From Tessaracoccus timonensis (GTDB lineage Bacteria; Actinomycetota; Actinomycetes; Propionibacteriales; Propionibacteriaceae): DNA of 64,000 bases. Shown here piece by piece: positions 1 through 9,330 of this stretch. Location: contig NZ_LT996886.1 of NCBI RefSeq assembly GCF_900343145.1, forward strand, positions 868,001 to 932,000, given 5' to 3'. The notes beneath the pieces were generated by a model, which was not told where the DNA came from, ran no database searches, and saw nothing but the letters and a program-made list of their open reading frames with translations. Within the stretch, counting starts at the first letter, position 1. The number at the start of each line of letters is the position of its first letter. The translations under genes were made by a program, and so were the position numbers.

Positions 1-238
1 GCAACTCCGAAAACCAGGCCGGAGGCGCGGGCATCTCCGGCTCTTCCCCCATGTCAGGGGCAGCTTCACTGGGCGGGGGGCTGGCCATGGGGATCTGCGG
101 CGGCGCGATGCTGATGGGATCGCGCGGCTGGTCTTCGATGAGCGGACCTAGCCCGCTCGTCGCCCCCAATGTGGCAAGCACGAGCACCACGGCGCCCACC
201 ACGACGGCGAGCCACGGGCGGCGGTGCAGGTCCAGCAT
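1..238 (-). CDS. Membrane-anchored protein of unknown function, N-terminal part only
   Basis: The 3' end is cut off by the window edge, so only 79 residues are visible. The N-terminus has a few charged residues and then one hydrophobic segment (about residues 9-24), which looks like an uncleaved signal anchor. A proline- and acid-rich stretch follows (about 40-75), as in an extracytoplasmic linker. The ATG at 238 is chosen because an in-frame stop lies only a few codons upstream. No domain is visible, so function cannot be assigned. The gene runs in the same direction as the thioesterase that starts at 703, so the two may be co-transcribed. Confidence 0.55.
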   Translation of the reverse strand, partial: MLDLHRRPWLAVVVGAVVLVLATLGATSGLGPLIEDQPRDPISIAPPQIPMASPPPSEAAPDMGEEPEMPAPPAWFSEL

Positions 239-289
239 GGGCAGAGCCTATCTTGCGGCCTCGATCACGCTCAGCGAGACGACAGAGGC

Positions 290-703
290 CTAGCGCCGCT
301 TATCCAGGCTGGCTTCGAAGCGGGCGACGTCGATCACGGCGCGTCCATGTGTGCCGCGGCAGATGAAGCCCTTGTCGTCGGTGGCTTCCACCGCGAAGGT
401 GAGCTTTCCGCGTTCCGTCACGTCGGTGAGCTCCACCTTGAAGTGCACGGGCTGGCCGATGGGGGTGGCTCCTTCGTGGCTCAGGTCGACGTGCACGCCG
501 ACGGTTTTCTCCCCGTCGGAAAGGTGGCCGTCGAGTGCCTGCATGCACGTCCATTCGATGAGCGCCACCATGTAACCGGTGGCGAGCACCTCGGGCATCT
601 CGCGGAAATGAGGCGCTTCGGGCAGCAGGTGGGGGACCGTGCGCTCAACCGGGACTTCGTAGTCCATGATGGCGGTGAGCCCAGGGCGGAGGGTGTCTTG
701 CAT
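290..703 (-). CDS. FlK-like acyl-CoA thioesterase (hotdog fold)
   Basis: This 137-residue protein aligns over its whole length with fluoroacetyl-CoA thioesterase FlK. The family motifs are present: a Pro-Glu-rich segment, then [11 protein letters not shown], then LSHEGATP, then GTHGRAVI. The residues matching the FlK catalytic Thr42, Glu50 and His76 fall at exactly positions 42, 50 and 76 here. The family hydrolyses small acyl-CoA thioesters in the cytoplasm. Most members outside fluoroacetate producers are unstudied, so the physiological substrate is unknown. The ATG at 703 gives the usual family length. It stands divergent from pck, with repeat R1 in the gap between them. Confidence 0.8.
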   Translation of the reverse strand: MQDTLRPGLTAIMDYEVPVERTVPHLLPEAPHFREMPEVLATGYMVALIEWTCMQALDGHLSDGEKTVGVHVDLSHEGATPIGQPVHFKVELTDVTERGKLTFAVEATDDKGFICRGTHGRAVIDVARFEASLDKRR

Positions 704-752
704 AGCGGCTCCAATGCTGGGGTCGTTAGAACGCTCACGTTACCTGCCCCAC

Positions 753-831
753 CTAACCCGATATCCACATTCGTTTCGAAAAACAGGCCATTTTCGCCCT
801 TCTGGGCAAACGCGTGTGGATATTGGGTTAG
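753..831. repeat. R1 palindromic repeat, copy 1
   Basis: A 79-bp inverted repeat. The left arm begins CTAACCCGATATCCACA and the right arm is its near-complement ending in GGGTTAG, around a GC-rich centre that also folds. Three more copies lie at 15963, 23077 and 24306. It sits in the divergent gap between the thioesterase gene and pck, outside any gene. Confidence 0.85.
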
Positions 832-976
832 GCCCCGTCATTGCCCCGGCCACGGGCTCCGCACAGACCACCCACATTGTCAGGACGAACGCTATAGCAC
901 ACACCCGATTAGCCGAACTCGCTGGGGCGGGGTTATGGTGAAGCTATACCCGCATGCTGCGCCCCAAAGGAGTGGA

Positions 977-2848
977 ATGAACGCGCTGCTCGCGTCAAGT
1001 GACGCATTGTCCAACCTGCCCATTTCCGGCCGCATCCCCAACCATCCCGGCATCATCAGCTGGGTGGACGAGGTGGCCCAACTCACCACACCCGCCGACG
1101 TCTACTTCTGCGACGGTTCCGACGAAGAATACGAGCGCCTCGCCGACGCGCTCGTCGCGTCCGGGACCGCACGTCGACTCGACGACGCCAAGAAACCGAA
1201 CTCCCTCTACTGCGTCTCCGACCCCGACGACGTCGCCCGCGTCGAAGACCAAACCTTCATCTGCTCCGTCGACGAGAACGACGCCGGGCCCACCAACAAC
1301 TGGATGGACCCGAAGCAGATGAAACAGATCATGACGCCCCTGTACGAGGGCTGCATGGCCGGCCGCACGATGTACGTGGTTCCGTTCTGCATGGGCCACG
1401 TCGACGCCGAAGACCCGAAGTTCGGCATCGAGATCACCGACTCCGCCTACGTCGTCGTCTCGATGAAGATCATGACCCGGATGGGCGAGGAGCCGCTCAA
1501 GGTCATGGAAGAGCGGGAAGCGAGCTTCGTGCACGCCCTGCACTCCGTCGGCATGCCGCTGGCCGACGGCGCCCGCGACGTACCCTGGCCGTGCAACGAC
1601 ACGAAGTACATCAGCCACTTCCCTGAAGAGCGCACCATCTGGAGCTACGGCTCCGGCTACGGCGGCAACGCGCTGCTGGGTAAGAAGTGCTACGCGCTGC
1701 GTATCGCGTCGGCGATGGGGCGCGACGAAGGCTGGATGGCCGAGCACATGCTCCTGGTGAAGCTCACGTCTCCCGAAGGCAAGGCGTACCACATCGCGGC
1801 AGCCTTCCCGTCGGCCTGCGGCAAGACGAACCTCGCCATGCTGAACCCCACCCTGCCCGGCTGGAAGGCGGAAACCCTCGGCGACGACATCGTCTGGATG
1901 CGTCTCGGCGACGACGGTCGGCTCTGGGCGGTCAACCCCGAGGATGGCATGTTTGGGGTCGCCCCCGGCACCGGCGAGAGCACGAACCCGAACGCCATGG
2001 CGGCCATCAACGCCGGCAACTCCATCTTCACCAACGTGGCACTCACCGACGACGGTGACGTCTGGTGGGAGGGCATGACCGACGAAGCACCCGCCCACCT
2101 CACCGACTGGAAGGGCCGTTCCTGGACCAGCGAGCGCGGCCCCGAGGGAGGCCGGCCCGACGAGAAGGCCGCGCACCCCAACAGCCGCTTCTGCACCCCC
2201 ATCCGTCAGATCCCCACGTTGGCGGCGGAATACGACGATCCGCGCGGGGTGCCCGTCGACGCCATTATCTTTGGCGGCAGGCGCGAGAACACCATCCCGC
2301 TCGTGGCGCAGTCGCGCAGCTGGGAGCACGGCGTGTTCATGGGCGCCACGTGCTCATCGGAGACGACGGCAGCGGCGAAGGGCGCGGTGGGCGTGCTGCG
2401 GCGCGACCCCATGGCGATGCTGCCCTTCATCGGCTACCACGTGGGCGACTACTTCCAGCACTGGCTGGACATGGGCGCCAAGACCGACGCTCGGAAGCTG
2501 CCGAAGATCTTCTACGTCAACTGGTTCCGTCGCGACGCCGAGGGCCGCTTCATGTGGCCTGGCTTCGGCGAGAACTGCCGTGCACTGAAGTGGATGGTGG
2601 AGCGGATCGAGGGCAAGGTGGACGCCCTCGACACTCCCGCCGGGCTGCTCCCGAAGCCCGAGGACATCGACGTCGACGGCCTGGAGATCGACCCCGACGT
2701 GCTGGCCCAGGTGGTGGGCTTCCAGCCGCAGGAGTGGAAGGACGAACTGCCGCGCATCCGTCGCTGGCTGCGTTCGCTCGGCCGCAAGGTGCCGCAGGAA
2801 ATGAACGACGAGCTGTGGCACATGGCGATGACCCTCATCGACGCCTGA
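977..2848 (+). CDS. pckG: Phosphoenolpyruvate carboxykinase (GTP)
   Basis: Interconverts oxaloacetate + GTP with PEP + CO2 + GDP in the cytosol, linking the TCA/propionate side of metabolism to gluconeogenesis. The 623-residue product is collinear with mycobacterial GTP-PEPCK. It has the phosphate-binding loop [12 protein letters not shown] (Lys at about 283), the metal/substrate block around [11 protein letters not shown], and the GTP-site region [11 protein letters not shown]. The open frame extends far upstream to 224, but that part is antisense to the thioesterase gene. The ATG at 977 is chosen because an AAAGGAG ribosome site lies at 966-972 and family N-termini begin here. An ATG at 935 is a weaker alternative. 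A strong hairpin follows the stop. Confidence 0.97.
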   Translation: MNALLASSDALSNLPISGRIPNHPGIISWVDEVAQLTTPADVYFCDGSDEEYERLADALVASGTARRLDDAKKPNSLYCVSDPDDVARVEDQTFICSVDENDAGPTNNWMDPKQMKQIMTPLYEGCMAGRTMYVVPFCMGHVDAEDPKFGIEITDSAYVVVSMKIMTRMGEEPLKVMEEREASFVHALHSVGMPLADGARDVPWPCNDTKYISHFPEERTIWSYGSGYGGNALLGKKCYALRIASAMGRDEGWMAEHMLLVKLTSPEGKAYHIAAAFPSACGKTNLAMLNPTLPGWKAETLGDDIVWMRLGDDGRLWAVNPEDGMFGVAPGTGESTNPNAMAAINAGNSIFTNVALTDDGDVWWEGMTDEAPAHLTDWKGRSWTSERGPEGGRPDEKAAHPNSRFCTPIRQIPTLAAEYDDPRGVPVDAIIFGGRRENTIPLVAQSRSWEHGVFMGATCSSETTAAAKGAVGVLRRDPMAMLPFIGYHVGDYFQHWLDMGAKTDARKLPKIFYVNWFRRDAEGRFMWPGFGENCRALKWMVERIEGKVDALDTPAGLLPKPEDIDVDGLEIDPDVLAQVVGFQPQEWKDELPRIRRWLRSLGRKVPQEMNDELWHMAMTLIDA

Positions 2849-2868
2849 CGCCCACCGCCCATCAATTC

Positions 2869-2911
2869 CGGTTCGGCCTCCGCACGGCATTTCCCTGCGG
2901 GGGCCGAACCG
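2869..2911 (+). terminator. Probable transcription terminator hairpin after pckG
   Basis: Two 16-base arms, 2869-2884 (CGGTTCGGCCTCCGCA) and 2896-2911 (TGCGGGGGCCGAACCG), are complementary with one mismatch around an 11-base loop, 20 bases past the pckG stop. There is no clear T-run after it. The termination role is inferred from position and stem strength. Confidence 0.6.
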
Positions 2912-2977
2912 CGTACCGGGAGCGGAGGGCGGGCTCAGACCCCGGCGCGCCCTTGGCCCGTGTGATTTGATGGGGGC

Positions 2978-3940
2978 GTGAATACTATCCAGCGTGAAGG
3001 CGCGAAGGTCTCCATCATCGGTGCGGGAGCGGTCGGTTCGTCGCTCGCATACGCGGCCCTGATGCAGGGCACCGCGCGCCACATCGTGCTCCAAGACATC
3101 AACGAAGCGAAGGTCCGCGCGGAGGCACTCGACCTCGCGCATGGCTCACAGTTCTTCCCCGAGGCCGTAATCCAGGGTTCGTCCGACCCAGCGGCCACGG
3201 AGGGCTCCGACGTCGTCGTGGTCACCGCCGGCGCAAAGCAGAAGCCGGGCCAGACACGCCTGGACCTCGCAGCGACGACGGTGCGGCTGATGCAGCAGGT
3301 GATCCCGCCGCTCATCGAGCGCTCCCCCGACGCGATCTTCCTCATGGTCACGAACCCCGTGGACGTCACCACGCACGCAGCGCTCAAGATCAGCGGCCTG
3401 CCGCCCGAGCGCGTCTTCGGTTCCGGTACCGTCCTCGACTCCGCCCGTCTGCGTCAGCTCATCGCACAAGAGACCAACATCGCGGTCAACAACATCCACG
3501 CCTACGTCTGCGGTGAGCACGGAGATTCAGAAATCCCACTGTGGAGCACGGCCACCATCGGTGGCGTCCCGCTCGCCGAGTGGGAGCAAGGCAAGAGCCA
3601 CCTTGATGCGGCCAAGCGAGCGGAGATCGCCCACCGCGTCGTGCGCGCCGCCTACGAAGTGATTGAAGGCAAGGGCGCCACTAACTACGCCATCGGCCTG
3701 GCCGCCACCCGCATTCTGTCAGCGATTCTGCGCGACGAGCACGCCATCTTGCCCGTCTCCCGAGAACTCGACGACTGGCACGGCATCAGCGGCGTCTGCA
3801 TGTCGGTGCCGACGGTCGTCTCCCGCTCCGGCGCCGGCAGACAGCTCGCGCTGCCCGTCTCCGACGACGAACTCACCGCACTGCGGGCCAGCGCGGAAGC
3901 GATCCAACAGGTGCAGTCGAGCCTCGAAACCGCGCTGTGA
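2978..3940 (+). CDS. ldh: L-lactate dehydrogenase (NAD)
   Basis: Reduces pyruvate to L-lactate with NADH in the cytosol. The 320-residue protein has the Rossmann motif GAGAVGSS at residues 15-22. The substrate loop AKQKPGQTR carries Gln88, the residue that marks lactate rather than malate specificity, and Arg94. Asp154 and Arg157 lie in LDSARLR, and catalytic His181 in CGEHGDSE. The length is normal. The start is a GTG at 2978, with no in-frame ATG nearby; the G-run just upstream is close for a ribosome site, so the exact start is less sure than the identity. It ends 10 bp from the convergent zinc transporter gene. Confidence 0.95.
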   Translation: MNTIQREGAKVSIIGAGAVGSSLAYAALMQGTARHIVLQDINEAKVRAEALDLAHGSQFFPEAVIQGSSDPAATEGSDVVVVTAGAKQKPGQTRLDLAATTVRLMQQVIPPLIERSPDAIFLMVTNPVDVTTHAALKISGLPPERVFGSGTVLDSARLRQLIAQETNIAVNNIHAYVCGEHGDSEIPLWSTATIGGVPLAEWEQGKSHLDAAKRAEIAHRVVRAAYEVIEGKGATNYAIGLAATRILSAILRDEHAILPVSRELDDWHGISGVCMSVPTVVSRSGAGRQLALPVSDDELTALRASAEAIQQVQSSLETAL

Positions 3941-3950
3941 GACGCGCGCC

Positions 3951-4742
3951 TCAGCCCAACAGCACCAGCGAGACGCCCATCACCGCCATACCGGCGACGA
4001 ACCCGTAGATGGCCCCATGATGCTCGCCGTATTCCTCGGCGGTGGGGAGGAGCTCGTCGATCGAGATAAACACCATCACGCCAGCAATGGCGGCGAAGAC
4101 GACGCCGAGGAGCACGTCGGACATGATCGGCGCCAGCAGCGCAAACCCGACGAGCGCGCCGAACGGCTCGGCCAACCCCGAGACGGTGGCCCACCAGAAG
4201 CCGCGCTTGCGGGATCCCGTCGCCTGATAGACCGGCACCGCCACCGCCAGGCCTTCGGGAATGTTATGGATAGCGATCGCCACCGCCACCGCGATGCCGA
4301 CGTGCGGCTCCTGCAGGGCGGCGATGAACGTCGCGAAACCCTCGGGAAAGTTGTGCACCGCGAGCGCGACGGCCGTGAGCAGGCCCGTGTGCATCAACGC
4401 CCGGCTGCGCTGCTCATCCCCGACGGTGCCAGGCTCATGCGGGTTCATGGCGGCCGGCACCAGTCGGTCGATGACAGCGATCACGGCAATGCCGCCGAAC
4501 AGGGCGGCGAGCGTCGCCCACTCACCAACGCCTGCACCGAGCGTGCCGGTGAGCTTCTCGTTGCCTTCCGGCAAAATCTCCACCAGCGACACGTACACCA
4601 TCACGCCCGCCGAAAACCCCAAGCCAAGGGCCAGTATCTTCGACGATTTCGCCCGCCCGAGCACACCGATACCCGCGCCGATCGACGTCGACAAACCTGC
4701 GAGCATGGTGAGCCCCAGCGCGTACCAGAATCCCTCGACCAT
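3951..4742 (-). CDS. zupT: ZIP-family metal (zinc) transporter, ZupT-like
   Basis: An inner-membrane importer of zinc and other divalent metals. The 263 residues form about eight hydrophobic segments. The two signature metal-binding helices carry HNFPEG (His130-Gly135) and HNIPEG (His159-Gly164). A short hydrophilic loop at about 100-115 is charged rather than histidine-rich. Length and motif spacing match bacterial ZupT. It is convergent with ldh. Its stop-to-start distance from the lipoprotein gene upstream on the same strand is about 20 bp, so co-transcription is possible. Confidence 0.9.
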   Translation of the reverse strand: MVEGFWYALGLTMLAGLSTSIGAGIGVLGRAKSSKILALGLGFSAGVMVYVSLVEILPEGNEKLTGTLGAGVGEWATLAALFGGIAVIAVIDRLVPAAMNPHEPGTVGDEQRSRALMHTGLLTAVALAVHNFPEGFATFIAALQEPHVGIAVAVAIAIHNIPEGLAVAVPVYQATGSRKRGFWWATVSGLAEPFGALVGFALLAPIMSDVLLGVVFAAIAGVMVFISIDELLPTAEEYGEHHGAIYGFVAGMAVMGVSLVLLG

Positions 4743-4761
4743 GCAGGCAACCTAGCGCAGG

Positions 4762-5256
4762 TCAGCCTCCATACGTGGTTTGCCACTGTTCGAAGGCATC
4801 CCTGCCGGCGTCGAGGCGGGCCTGGCCCACTGTCTCCCGGGCAGCGCTGAGCAGAGCACCAGCCGCATCATCATCGAGGTGGGTGGTACCGCCTGATTCC
4901 CCGGAGAGCTCCCAGTGCACGTACGGGCCTCCGACGAGCGGGTCGGAGTCCTCAGGCACCGAGGCGGCAGCCTCGCAGATGCGCTGGGCTGCCGCAGGAT
5001 CGACGTCGAAGCCGTTGTCCTCGTAGACCACCTCGTTCACGTGGGACGCTTCGTGGGTGTAGTCGGCAGTGCCATCGCCGTGGAGGGTGAGGGTCCAATT
5101 GTCGCTGGTGGGCGGCGGCGTGGAGCCGTAGTGCCAAGTGAACGTGCCTCGGCAGGCCTCGATCGTCGGGCTGGGGCTCGGAGTCGGAGACTCGGTGCCT
5201 TGCCCGCATGCGGCGAGAACAAGGGCGGACGCGAAGCCCAGTACAACCAGACGCAT
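4762..5256 (-). CDS. Putative lipoprotein of unknown function
   Basis: A 164-residue protein with a lipoprotein signal peptide: short positive start, hydrophobic stretch, and lipobox LAAC with the lipidated cysteine at 17. A Ser/Pro/Thr spacer follows (about 22-31), and then a globular part with no recognised domain. The ATG at 5256 is chosen because it places the signal peptide correctly. The open frame runs on to 6144, but that stretch is antisense to gnd. It would be exported and anchored on the outer face of the cell membrane. It lies just upstream of zupT on the same strand, which hints at but does not prove a role in metal uptake. Confidence 0.7.
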   Translation of the reverse strand: MRLVVLGFASALVLAACGQGTESPTPSPSPTIEACRGTFTWHYGSTPPPTSDNWTLTLHGDGTADYTHEASHVNEVVYEDNGFDVDPAAAQRICEAAASVPEDSDPLVGGPYVHWELSGESGGTTHLDDDAAGALLSAARETVGQARLDAGRDAFEQWQTTYGG

Positions 5257-5470
5257 GGCCACTATGCTGACACATGGCACGGTCAGCCCCCTTGGCCCAA
5301 GTCGGACACGCGACGTCCATGGCAGCATGTCGTAGTGGCTGCCATGGTTCAACCGAACACGTAGGGTTGGCAGCAGACGCCTCCGAGGCCAGCAATTTGT
5401 GGCAATTCCCAACGCCACCCATGCAGGCCGACGAGGATGGCCACAGCCACCCATCGACGAAGGAGCCCAC

Positions 5471-6925
5471 ATGGCATTACCCACACCCACCCCCGCCACC
5501 GCAGATATTGGCGTCACCGGCATGGGCGTGATGGGCCGCAACCTGGCCCGCAACCTCGCACGCAATGGCCACAAGGTGGCCATCCACAACCGTTCGGTGG
5601 AAAAAACCGAGCAGGTCTTTGCCGATTTCGGCGACGAGGGCGAGTTCATTCCGTCGGAATCGATGGATGACTTCGTTGCCTCGCTGCAGCAGCCCCGAGT
5701 GGCCATCATCATGGTGAAGGCCGGCGCCGCCACCGACGCCGTGATCGACGAGCTCGCCTCGCGCATGGATGCCGGTGACATCATCGTCGACTGCGGCAAC
5801 ACCCTGTTCCACGACACCCGCGCCCGCGAAGCGGCACTGAAGGAGCGCGGGCTGCACTTCGTCGGCGTCGGCGTCTCCGGCGGCGAGGAGGGCGCGCTGC
5901 TCGGCCCGTCGATCATGCCGGGCGGCTCCGAAGAGGCGTACCGACGCCTCGGCCCCATGTTCGAGAAGATCTCCGCGCACGTCGACGGTGAGCCGTGCTG
6001 CACGCACATCGGCTCCGACGGTGCCGGGCACTTCGTGAAGATGGTGCACAACGGTATCGAGTACGCCGACATGCAGGTAATTAGCGAGGCGTACGACCTC
6101 CTGCGCCGCGCGCTCGGCCTCACCCCCGCCGAGATCGCCGACATCTTCGAAGAATGGAACCGCGGCGAGCTGGATTCCTACCTGATGGAGATCACCGTCG
6201 AGGTGCTGCGCCAGGTGGATGCCAAGACGGGCAAGCCGCTCGTCGACGTCATCGTCGACGCCGCCAAGCAGAAGGGCACCGGCGCTTGGACCACGCAGAC
6301 GGCTCTCGACCTCGGTGTACCCATCACCGGTATCGGCGAGGCGACGTTCGCCCGCGGGCTGTCGTCGTCGCCCATTCAGCGGCAGGCGGCGCAGGGCTTC
6401 GCCGGCGAGGCCGCGGAATGGAACGTCGAGGATCGCGACGGGTTCATCGAGGACGTCCGCCAGGCGCTGTACGCGTCGAAGGTGGTGGCTTACTCGCAAG
6501 GGCTGAACGAGATGCAAGCCGCCGCTGCCGAGTACGACTGGAAGCTTGATCTGGGCGCGATCGCGAAGATTTGGCGCGGCGGATGCATCATCCGCGCGCG
6601 TTTCCTCGGCGAGATCACGCGCGCGTTCGAGGCCAACCCGGAGCTGCCTATGCTCATCGCCGACGACTACTTCTACGAGCGCATCGTGAAGGCGCTGCCG
6701 TCGTGGCGACGGGTAGTCGTCGCCGCTGCCACGCACGGCGTCCCGGCGCCGGTGTTCACCTCGTCGCTGTCGTACTACGACGGCGTTCGCTCCGACAGGC
6801 TGCCCGCCGCGCTCGTGCAGGGCCAGCGCGACTACTTCGGCGCGCACACCTATGCTCGCATCGACGCCGAAGGCAGCTTCCACACACTGTGGGCTGAAGA
6901 CGACCGCAAGGAGGTGGAAGCATGA
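5471..6925 (+). CDS. gnd: 6-phosphogluconate dehydrogenase, decarboxylating (NADP)
   Basis: Oxidatively decarboxylates 6-phosphogluconate to ribulose 5-phosphate. The 484-residue length is that of the long decarboxylating family. Visible features are GMGVMG (about 17-22), NRS at 40-42 in the NADP site, MVKAG at 81-85, GVSGGEEGA (about 134-142) and the catalytic block HFVKMVHNGIEYADMQ with Lys190, Asn194 and Glu197. The start at 5471 has AGGAG at 5461-5465. The frame is open upstream to 5399 but lacks a ribosome site there. Its stop overlaps the start of the PfkB kinase (ATGA at 6922), so the two are probably translationally coupled. Confidence 0.95.
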   Translation: MALPTPTPATADIGVTGMGVMGRNLARNLARNGHKVAIHNRSVEKTEQVFADFGDEGEFIPSESMDDFVASLQQPRVAIIMVKAGAATDAVIDELASRMDAGDIIVDCGNTLFHDTRAREAALKERGLHFVGVGVSGGEEGALLGPSIMPGGSEEAYRRLGPMFEKISAHVDGEPCCTHIGSDGAGHFVKMVHNGIEYADMQVISEAYDLLRRALGLTPAEIADIFEEWNRGELDSYLMEITVEVLRQVDAKTGKPLVDVIVDAAKQKGTGAWTTQTALDLGVPITGIGEATFARGLSSSPIQRQAAQGFAGEAAEWNVEDRDGFIEDVRQALYASKVVAYSQGLNEMQAAAAEYDWKLDLGAIAKIWRGGCIIRARFLGEITRAFEANPELPMLIADDYFYERIVKALPSWRRVVVAAATHGVPAPVFTSSLSYYDGVRSDRLPAALVQGQRDYFGAHTYARIDAEGSFHTLWAEDDRKEVEA

Positions 6926-7998
6926 TGCAGCTTCGTGAAGACGCACAGTGGGCACTGGTGGTGCCCACGTCAATTGGTGTACGGATCACGCCGGAGAACC
7001 GACAGCCGGTGCACGTTTCGGATCGCTACTTGTTGCAGGCCACGTCGGCGGAGACGAACGTCGCGTCGATCTCGTCGCATCTCGGTTTGCCGACGAAGGT
7101 GCTCACCAACTTCGTCGAGGGCTCGCCGATTTCGGCGTTCATCAAGACCGATCTGCGGGCGCGCGGGATGACGTTCGAGGGCCCGGACAAGCCGCAGGGA
7201 GGCGCCTGGGGCTACCGGCACCAGTTCAACATCGCCGATTCCGGATTCGGCGGGCGGGCGCCTCGGGTGTGGAACGACCGCGCGGGTGAAGTGGGGCGCG
7301 ACCTCGACGTCACCGACTTCGACCTGGAGCGGCTGTTCGCCGACGAGGGTGTGAAGATCCTGCATCTCTCCGGCCTGATCGCCGCGATTTCGCCGAACAC
7401 CAGCAAGTTCTGCGTGGAGCTGGCGCGCAAGGCGAAGGAGCACGGCACCCGCGTCGCGTTCGACCTCAACCATCGCGCCTCGTTCTGGAAGGGTCGCGAG
7501 GAGGAGCTGTCGGCGGCGTTCCGCGATATCGCATCGCACTGCGACATCCTGTACGGCAATGAAGAGGACTTCCAGCTTTGCCTCGGCATCGAGGGGCCGG
7601 AGGCCGGCGGCGAGGACATCGACGCCGAGATCGAGAACTTCAAGGCCATGATCTCTGAGGTGCGCAAGGCATACCCCGACGCGGCCTACGTCGGCACGTC
7701 GCTGCGCGAAGTGCTCTCCGCAAACCGGCATCGCTGGGGCATGATCCTGTTCGGCGAGGGCGAGTTCAACGTCGCGCCTCTCAGGGAGATCGACGTGCTC
7801 GACCGCATCGGCGGCGGCGACGGTTCCATCGGCGGCGTGCTCTACGGCATCCTGCAGGGCTGGACGCCGGAGCGGTGTATGCAGTTCGGCTGGGCCACCG
7901 GCGCGATGGCCGCGACGAGCCTCCACGACTATGCCGCACCCGCCGACGAGGCACAGGTGTGGTCAATGTGGGAGGGCAACGCCCGAGTCCAGCGCTAA
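6922..7998 (+). CDS. PfkB-family sugar-acid kinase, 2-keto-3-deoxygluconate kinase-like
   Basis: A 358-residue ribokinase/PfkB-fold kinase. The substrate lobe carries FDLNHRASFW (about 180-189) and NEEDF (about 213-217), both typical of KDG kinases. The ATP/anion-hole motif reads DRIGGGDGSIGG, with the presumed catalytic base Asp300. This differs from the usual GAGDAF form, so substrate choice is uncertain. Its ATG overlaps the gnd stop, tying it to gnd. The likely role is phosphorylation of 2-keto-3-deoxygluconate or a related sugar acid; gluconate kinase activity is an alternative suggested by context. It is followed at once by an R2 hairpin. Confidence 0.8.
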   Translation: MMQLREDAQWALVVPTSIGVRITPENRQPVHVSDRYLLQATSAETNVASISSHLGLPTKVLTNFVEGSPISAFIKTDLRARGMTFEGPDKPQGGAWGYRHQFNIADSGFGGRAPRVWNDRAGEVGRDLDVTDFDLERLFADEGVKILHLSGLIAAISPNTSKFCVELARKAKEHGTRVAFDLNHRASFWKGREEELSAAFRDIASHCDILYGNEEDFQLCLGIEGPEAGGEDIDAEIENFKAMISEVRKAYPDAAYVGTSLREVLSANRHRWGMILFGEGEFNVAPLREIDVLDRIGGGDGSIGGVLYGILQGWTPERCMQFGWATGAMAATSLHDYAAPADEAQVWSMWEGNARVQR

Positions 7999-8004
7999 GG
8001 GCCA

Positions 8005-8054
8005 AGATAGATCAAGTTCGTGGTGGGCAGACGCACCACGAACTTGATCTATCT
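8005..8054. repeat. R2 palindromic repeat, copy 1
   Basis: A 50-bp inverted repeat: AGATAGATCAAGTTCGTGG on the left and its complement on the right around a short loop. It lies between two convergent genes, and the TAG stop of the Fic gene (8053-8055) falls on its right edge. It could act as a two-way terminator. Other copies are at 9331, 12722, 31616 and 63132 (half). Confidence 0.85.
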
Positions 8055-9222
8055 ATGCGCGACGCCCAGCACGTTCGGCAAATGCATCCAACGCCTGGGT
8101 GAGCCCGACGACGGTCCACGCGTCCACGCCGCCCACGCGACGCTCGCGGCGCAGCAGCCCCGCGTCGGTGAGCCGCGCGCACAGCCGATACGCCGACGGG
8201 CGGGGAATCCCGGCGGCCACGAGCATGTCGATGTTAAACGCCGACTCCGTGGAACAGACCTCAGCCATGCGCACGATGTTTGCCGTTGTGCGACGAGCGG
8301 TCGCCAGAATTTCGTCGCTCACCGCCTCGACGTCGGTGCGCAGCCGCAGAGCATTCTCGACCGCCATTTCGGCGGCGTCGGCGAACTGCAGCACGATCTC
8401 CTCCGGCCTGCCCTCTCGGTATGCGGTGAGCGCTTGGAAGTACGCGTCGGTGTTGGTCAAGAGCCCCGACGAGATGGGCACCGACAAGTTTCGAGCAACG
8501 CCGCGGTGCCGCAGCACCGACGACACAAGTGCCCGCCCGGTGCGGCCGTTGCCGTCGGTGAAGGGGTGAATCGTCTCGAAGTGCGCGTGGGCGATGGCCG
8601 CTTGCACGAGCGGCTCGACGTCGGTGCGGCGCAGGAACTGCATGAGGTCGTCGAGCGCGTCGGGCACGTCGTCGTGGTGAGGCGGGACGAAGGCCGCAGT
8701 GACGGGCGACTCACCTCCCACCCACACCCATTCGGTGCGGATCCGCCCGGCATTGGCGGGGTCGTCGCCGCCTCCGAGTGCGTCGTGCATCGCGAGCAGC
8801 ATGTCGGTGTCCACGGAGTCAGCCAGCGCAATGGCTGCCTCCATGGCCTTGACGTTGCGCGCGATGCTGGTGGCGTTGCGGTTGCTGCGTTCCCCGAGTG
8901 TTGCCAGCGCAATCCGACGCGCACTCGCGCTCAAGCGTTCGATCTCCGAGCTCGACGACGATTCGCTCCGAAGCAGCACACTGGCGAAGGGCAACCCCCA
9001 GCGTTGCGCCGTCGCGTCGAAGCGCTCGATCGTCGACGTGGCCGTCCGCGCTTGTGCCAGTATTTCCGCGTCGAGATGCACCGGCAGCGAGGCGATCGTC
9101 GGCACCCGCACAAAGTGAAACTGGCCCCTGTTGCGAAGGCGACGTCGTCGGCTCATCAACGCGTCTGGACTCGGTTCCCAGGTGGCGTGCCGGTACTCCA
9201 CTGCTGGCCAGTTCGTGCTCAC
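8053..9222 (-). CDS. Fic-family protein with C-terminal winged-helix part
   Basis: A 389-residue Fic protein, presumably an adenylyltransferase that modifies target proteins with AMP. The complete active-site motif HPFTDGNGRTGR is at 219-230. Upstream, SSSSSEIERL (about 88-97) resembles the inhibitory (S/T)xxxE(G/N) helix, but with Arg in place of Gly/Asn after the Glu. The C-terminal 80 residues look like a winged helix, so it may regulate its own gene. The GTG start at 9222 is supported by AAGGAGG 6 bases upstream. A palindrome overlaps its likely promoter. Whether it is a toxin is not shown. Confidence 0.88.
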   Translation of the reverse strand: MSTNWPAVEYRHATWEPSPDALMSRRRRLRNRGQFHFVRVPTIASLPVHLDAEILAQARTATSTIERFDATAQRWGLPFASVLLRSESSSSSEIERLSASARRIALATLGERSNRNATSIARNVKAMEAAIALADSVDTDMLLAMHDALGGGDDPANAGRIRTEWVWVGGESPVTAAFVPPHHDDVPDALDDLMQFLRRTDVEPLVQAAIAHAHFETIHPFTDGNGRTGRALVSSVLRHRGVARNLSVPISSGLLTNTDAYFQALTAYREGRPEEIVLQFADAAEMAVENALRLRTDVEAVSDEILATARRTTANIVRMAEVCSTESAFNIDMLVAAGIPRPSAYRLCARLTDAGLLRRERRVGGVDAWTVVGLTQALDAFAERAGRRA

Positions 9223-9252
9223 GTCGCCTCCTTACTGAGAACCCAGGCGGCC

Positions 9253-9281
9253 ATTTTATCATTAACGGCCACTAATGATAA
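9253..9281 (-). promoter_or_regulatory. Operator-like palindrome over the fic promoter
   Basis: TTATCATTA (9256-9264) and TAATGATAA (9273-9281) form a perfect 9-base inverted repeat with an 8-base spacer, about 35-60 bases upstream of the Fic start. On the minus strand a TAAAAT -10-like hexamer (9253-9258) overlaps one arm. The AT-rich patch stands out in GC-rich DNA. A binding site for the Fic protein's own winged helix is an inference. Confidence 0.5.
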
Positions 9282-9330
9282 TGAGCTGGGTGCGGTGAGG
9301 CCCTTTTCTGGGGCGCACAGCAGGAGCCAC

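Noticed and set aside
224-976. N-terminal extension of the pck reading frame by about 250 codons
   Set aside because: It is antisense to the thioesterase gene and crosses the R1 repeat; a strong ribosome site and family alignment put the start at 977.
5477-6973. 498-codon minus-strand open frame
   Set aside because: Antisense to gnd; no ribosome site or recognisable motif.
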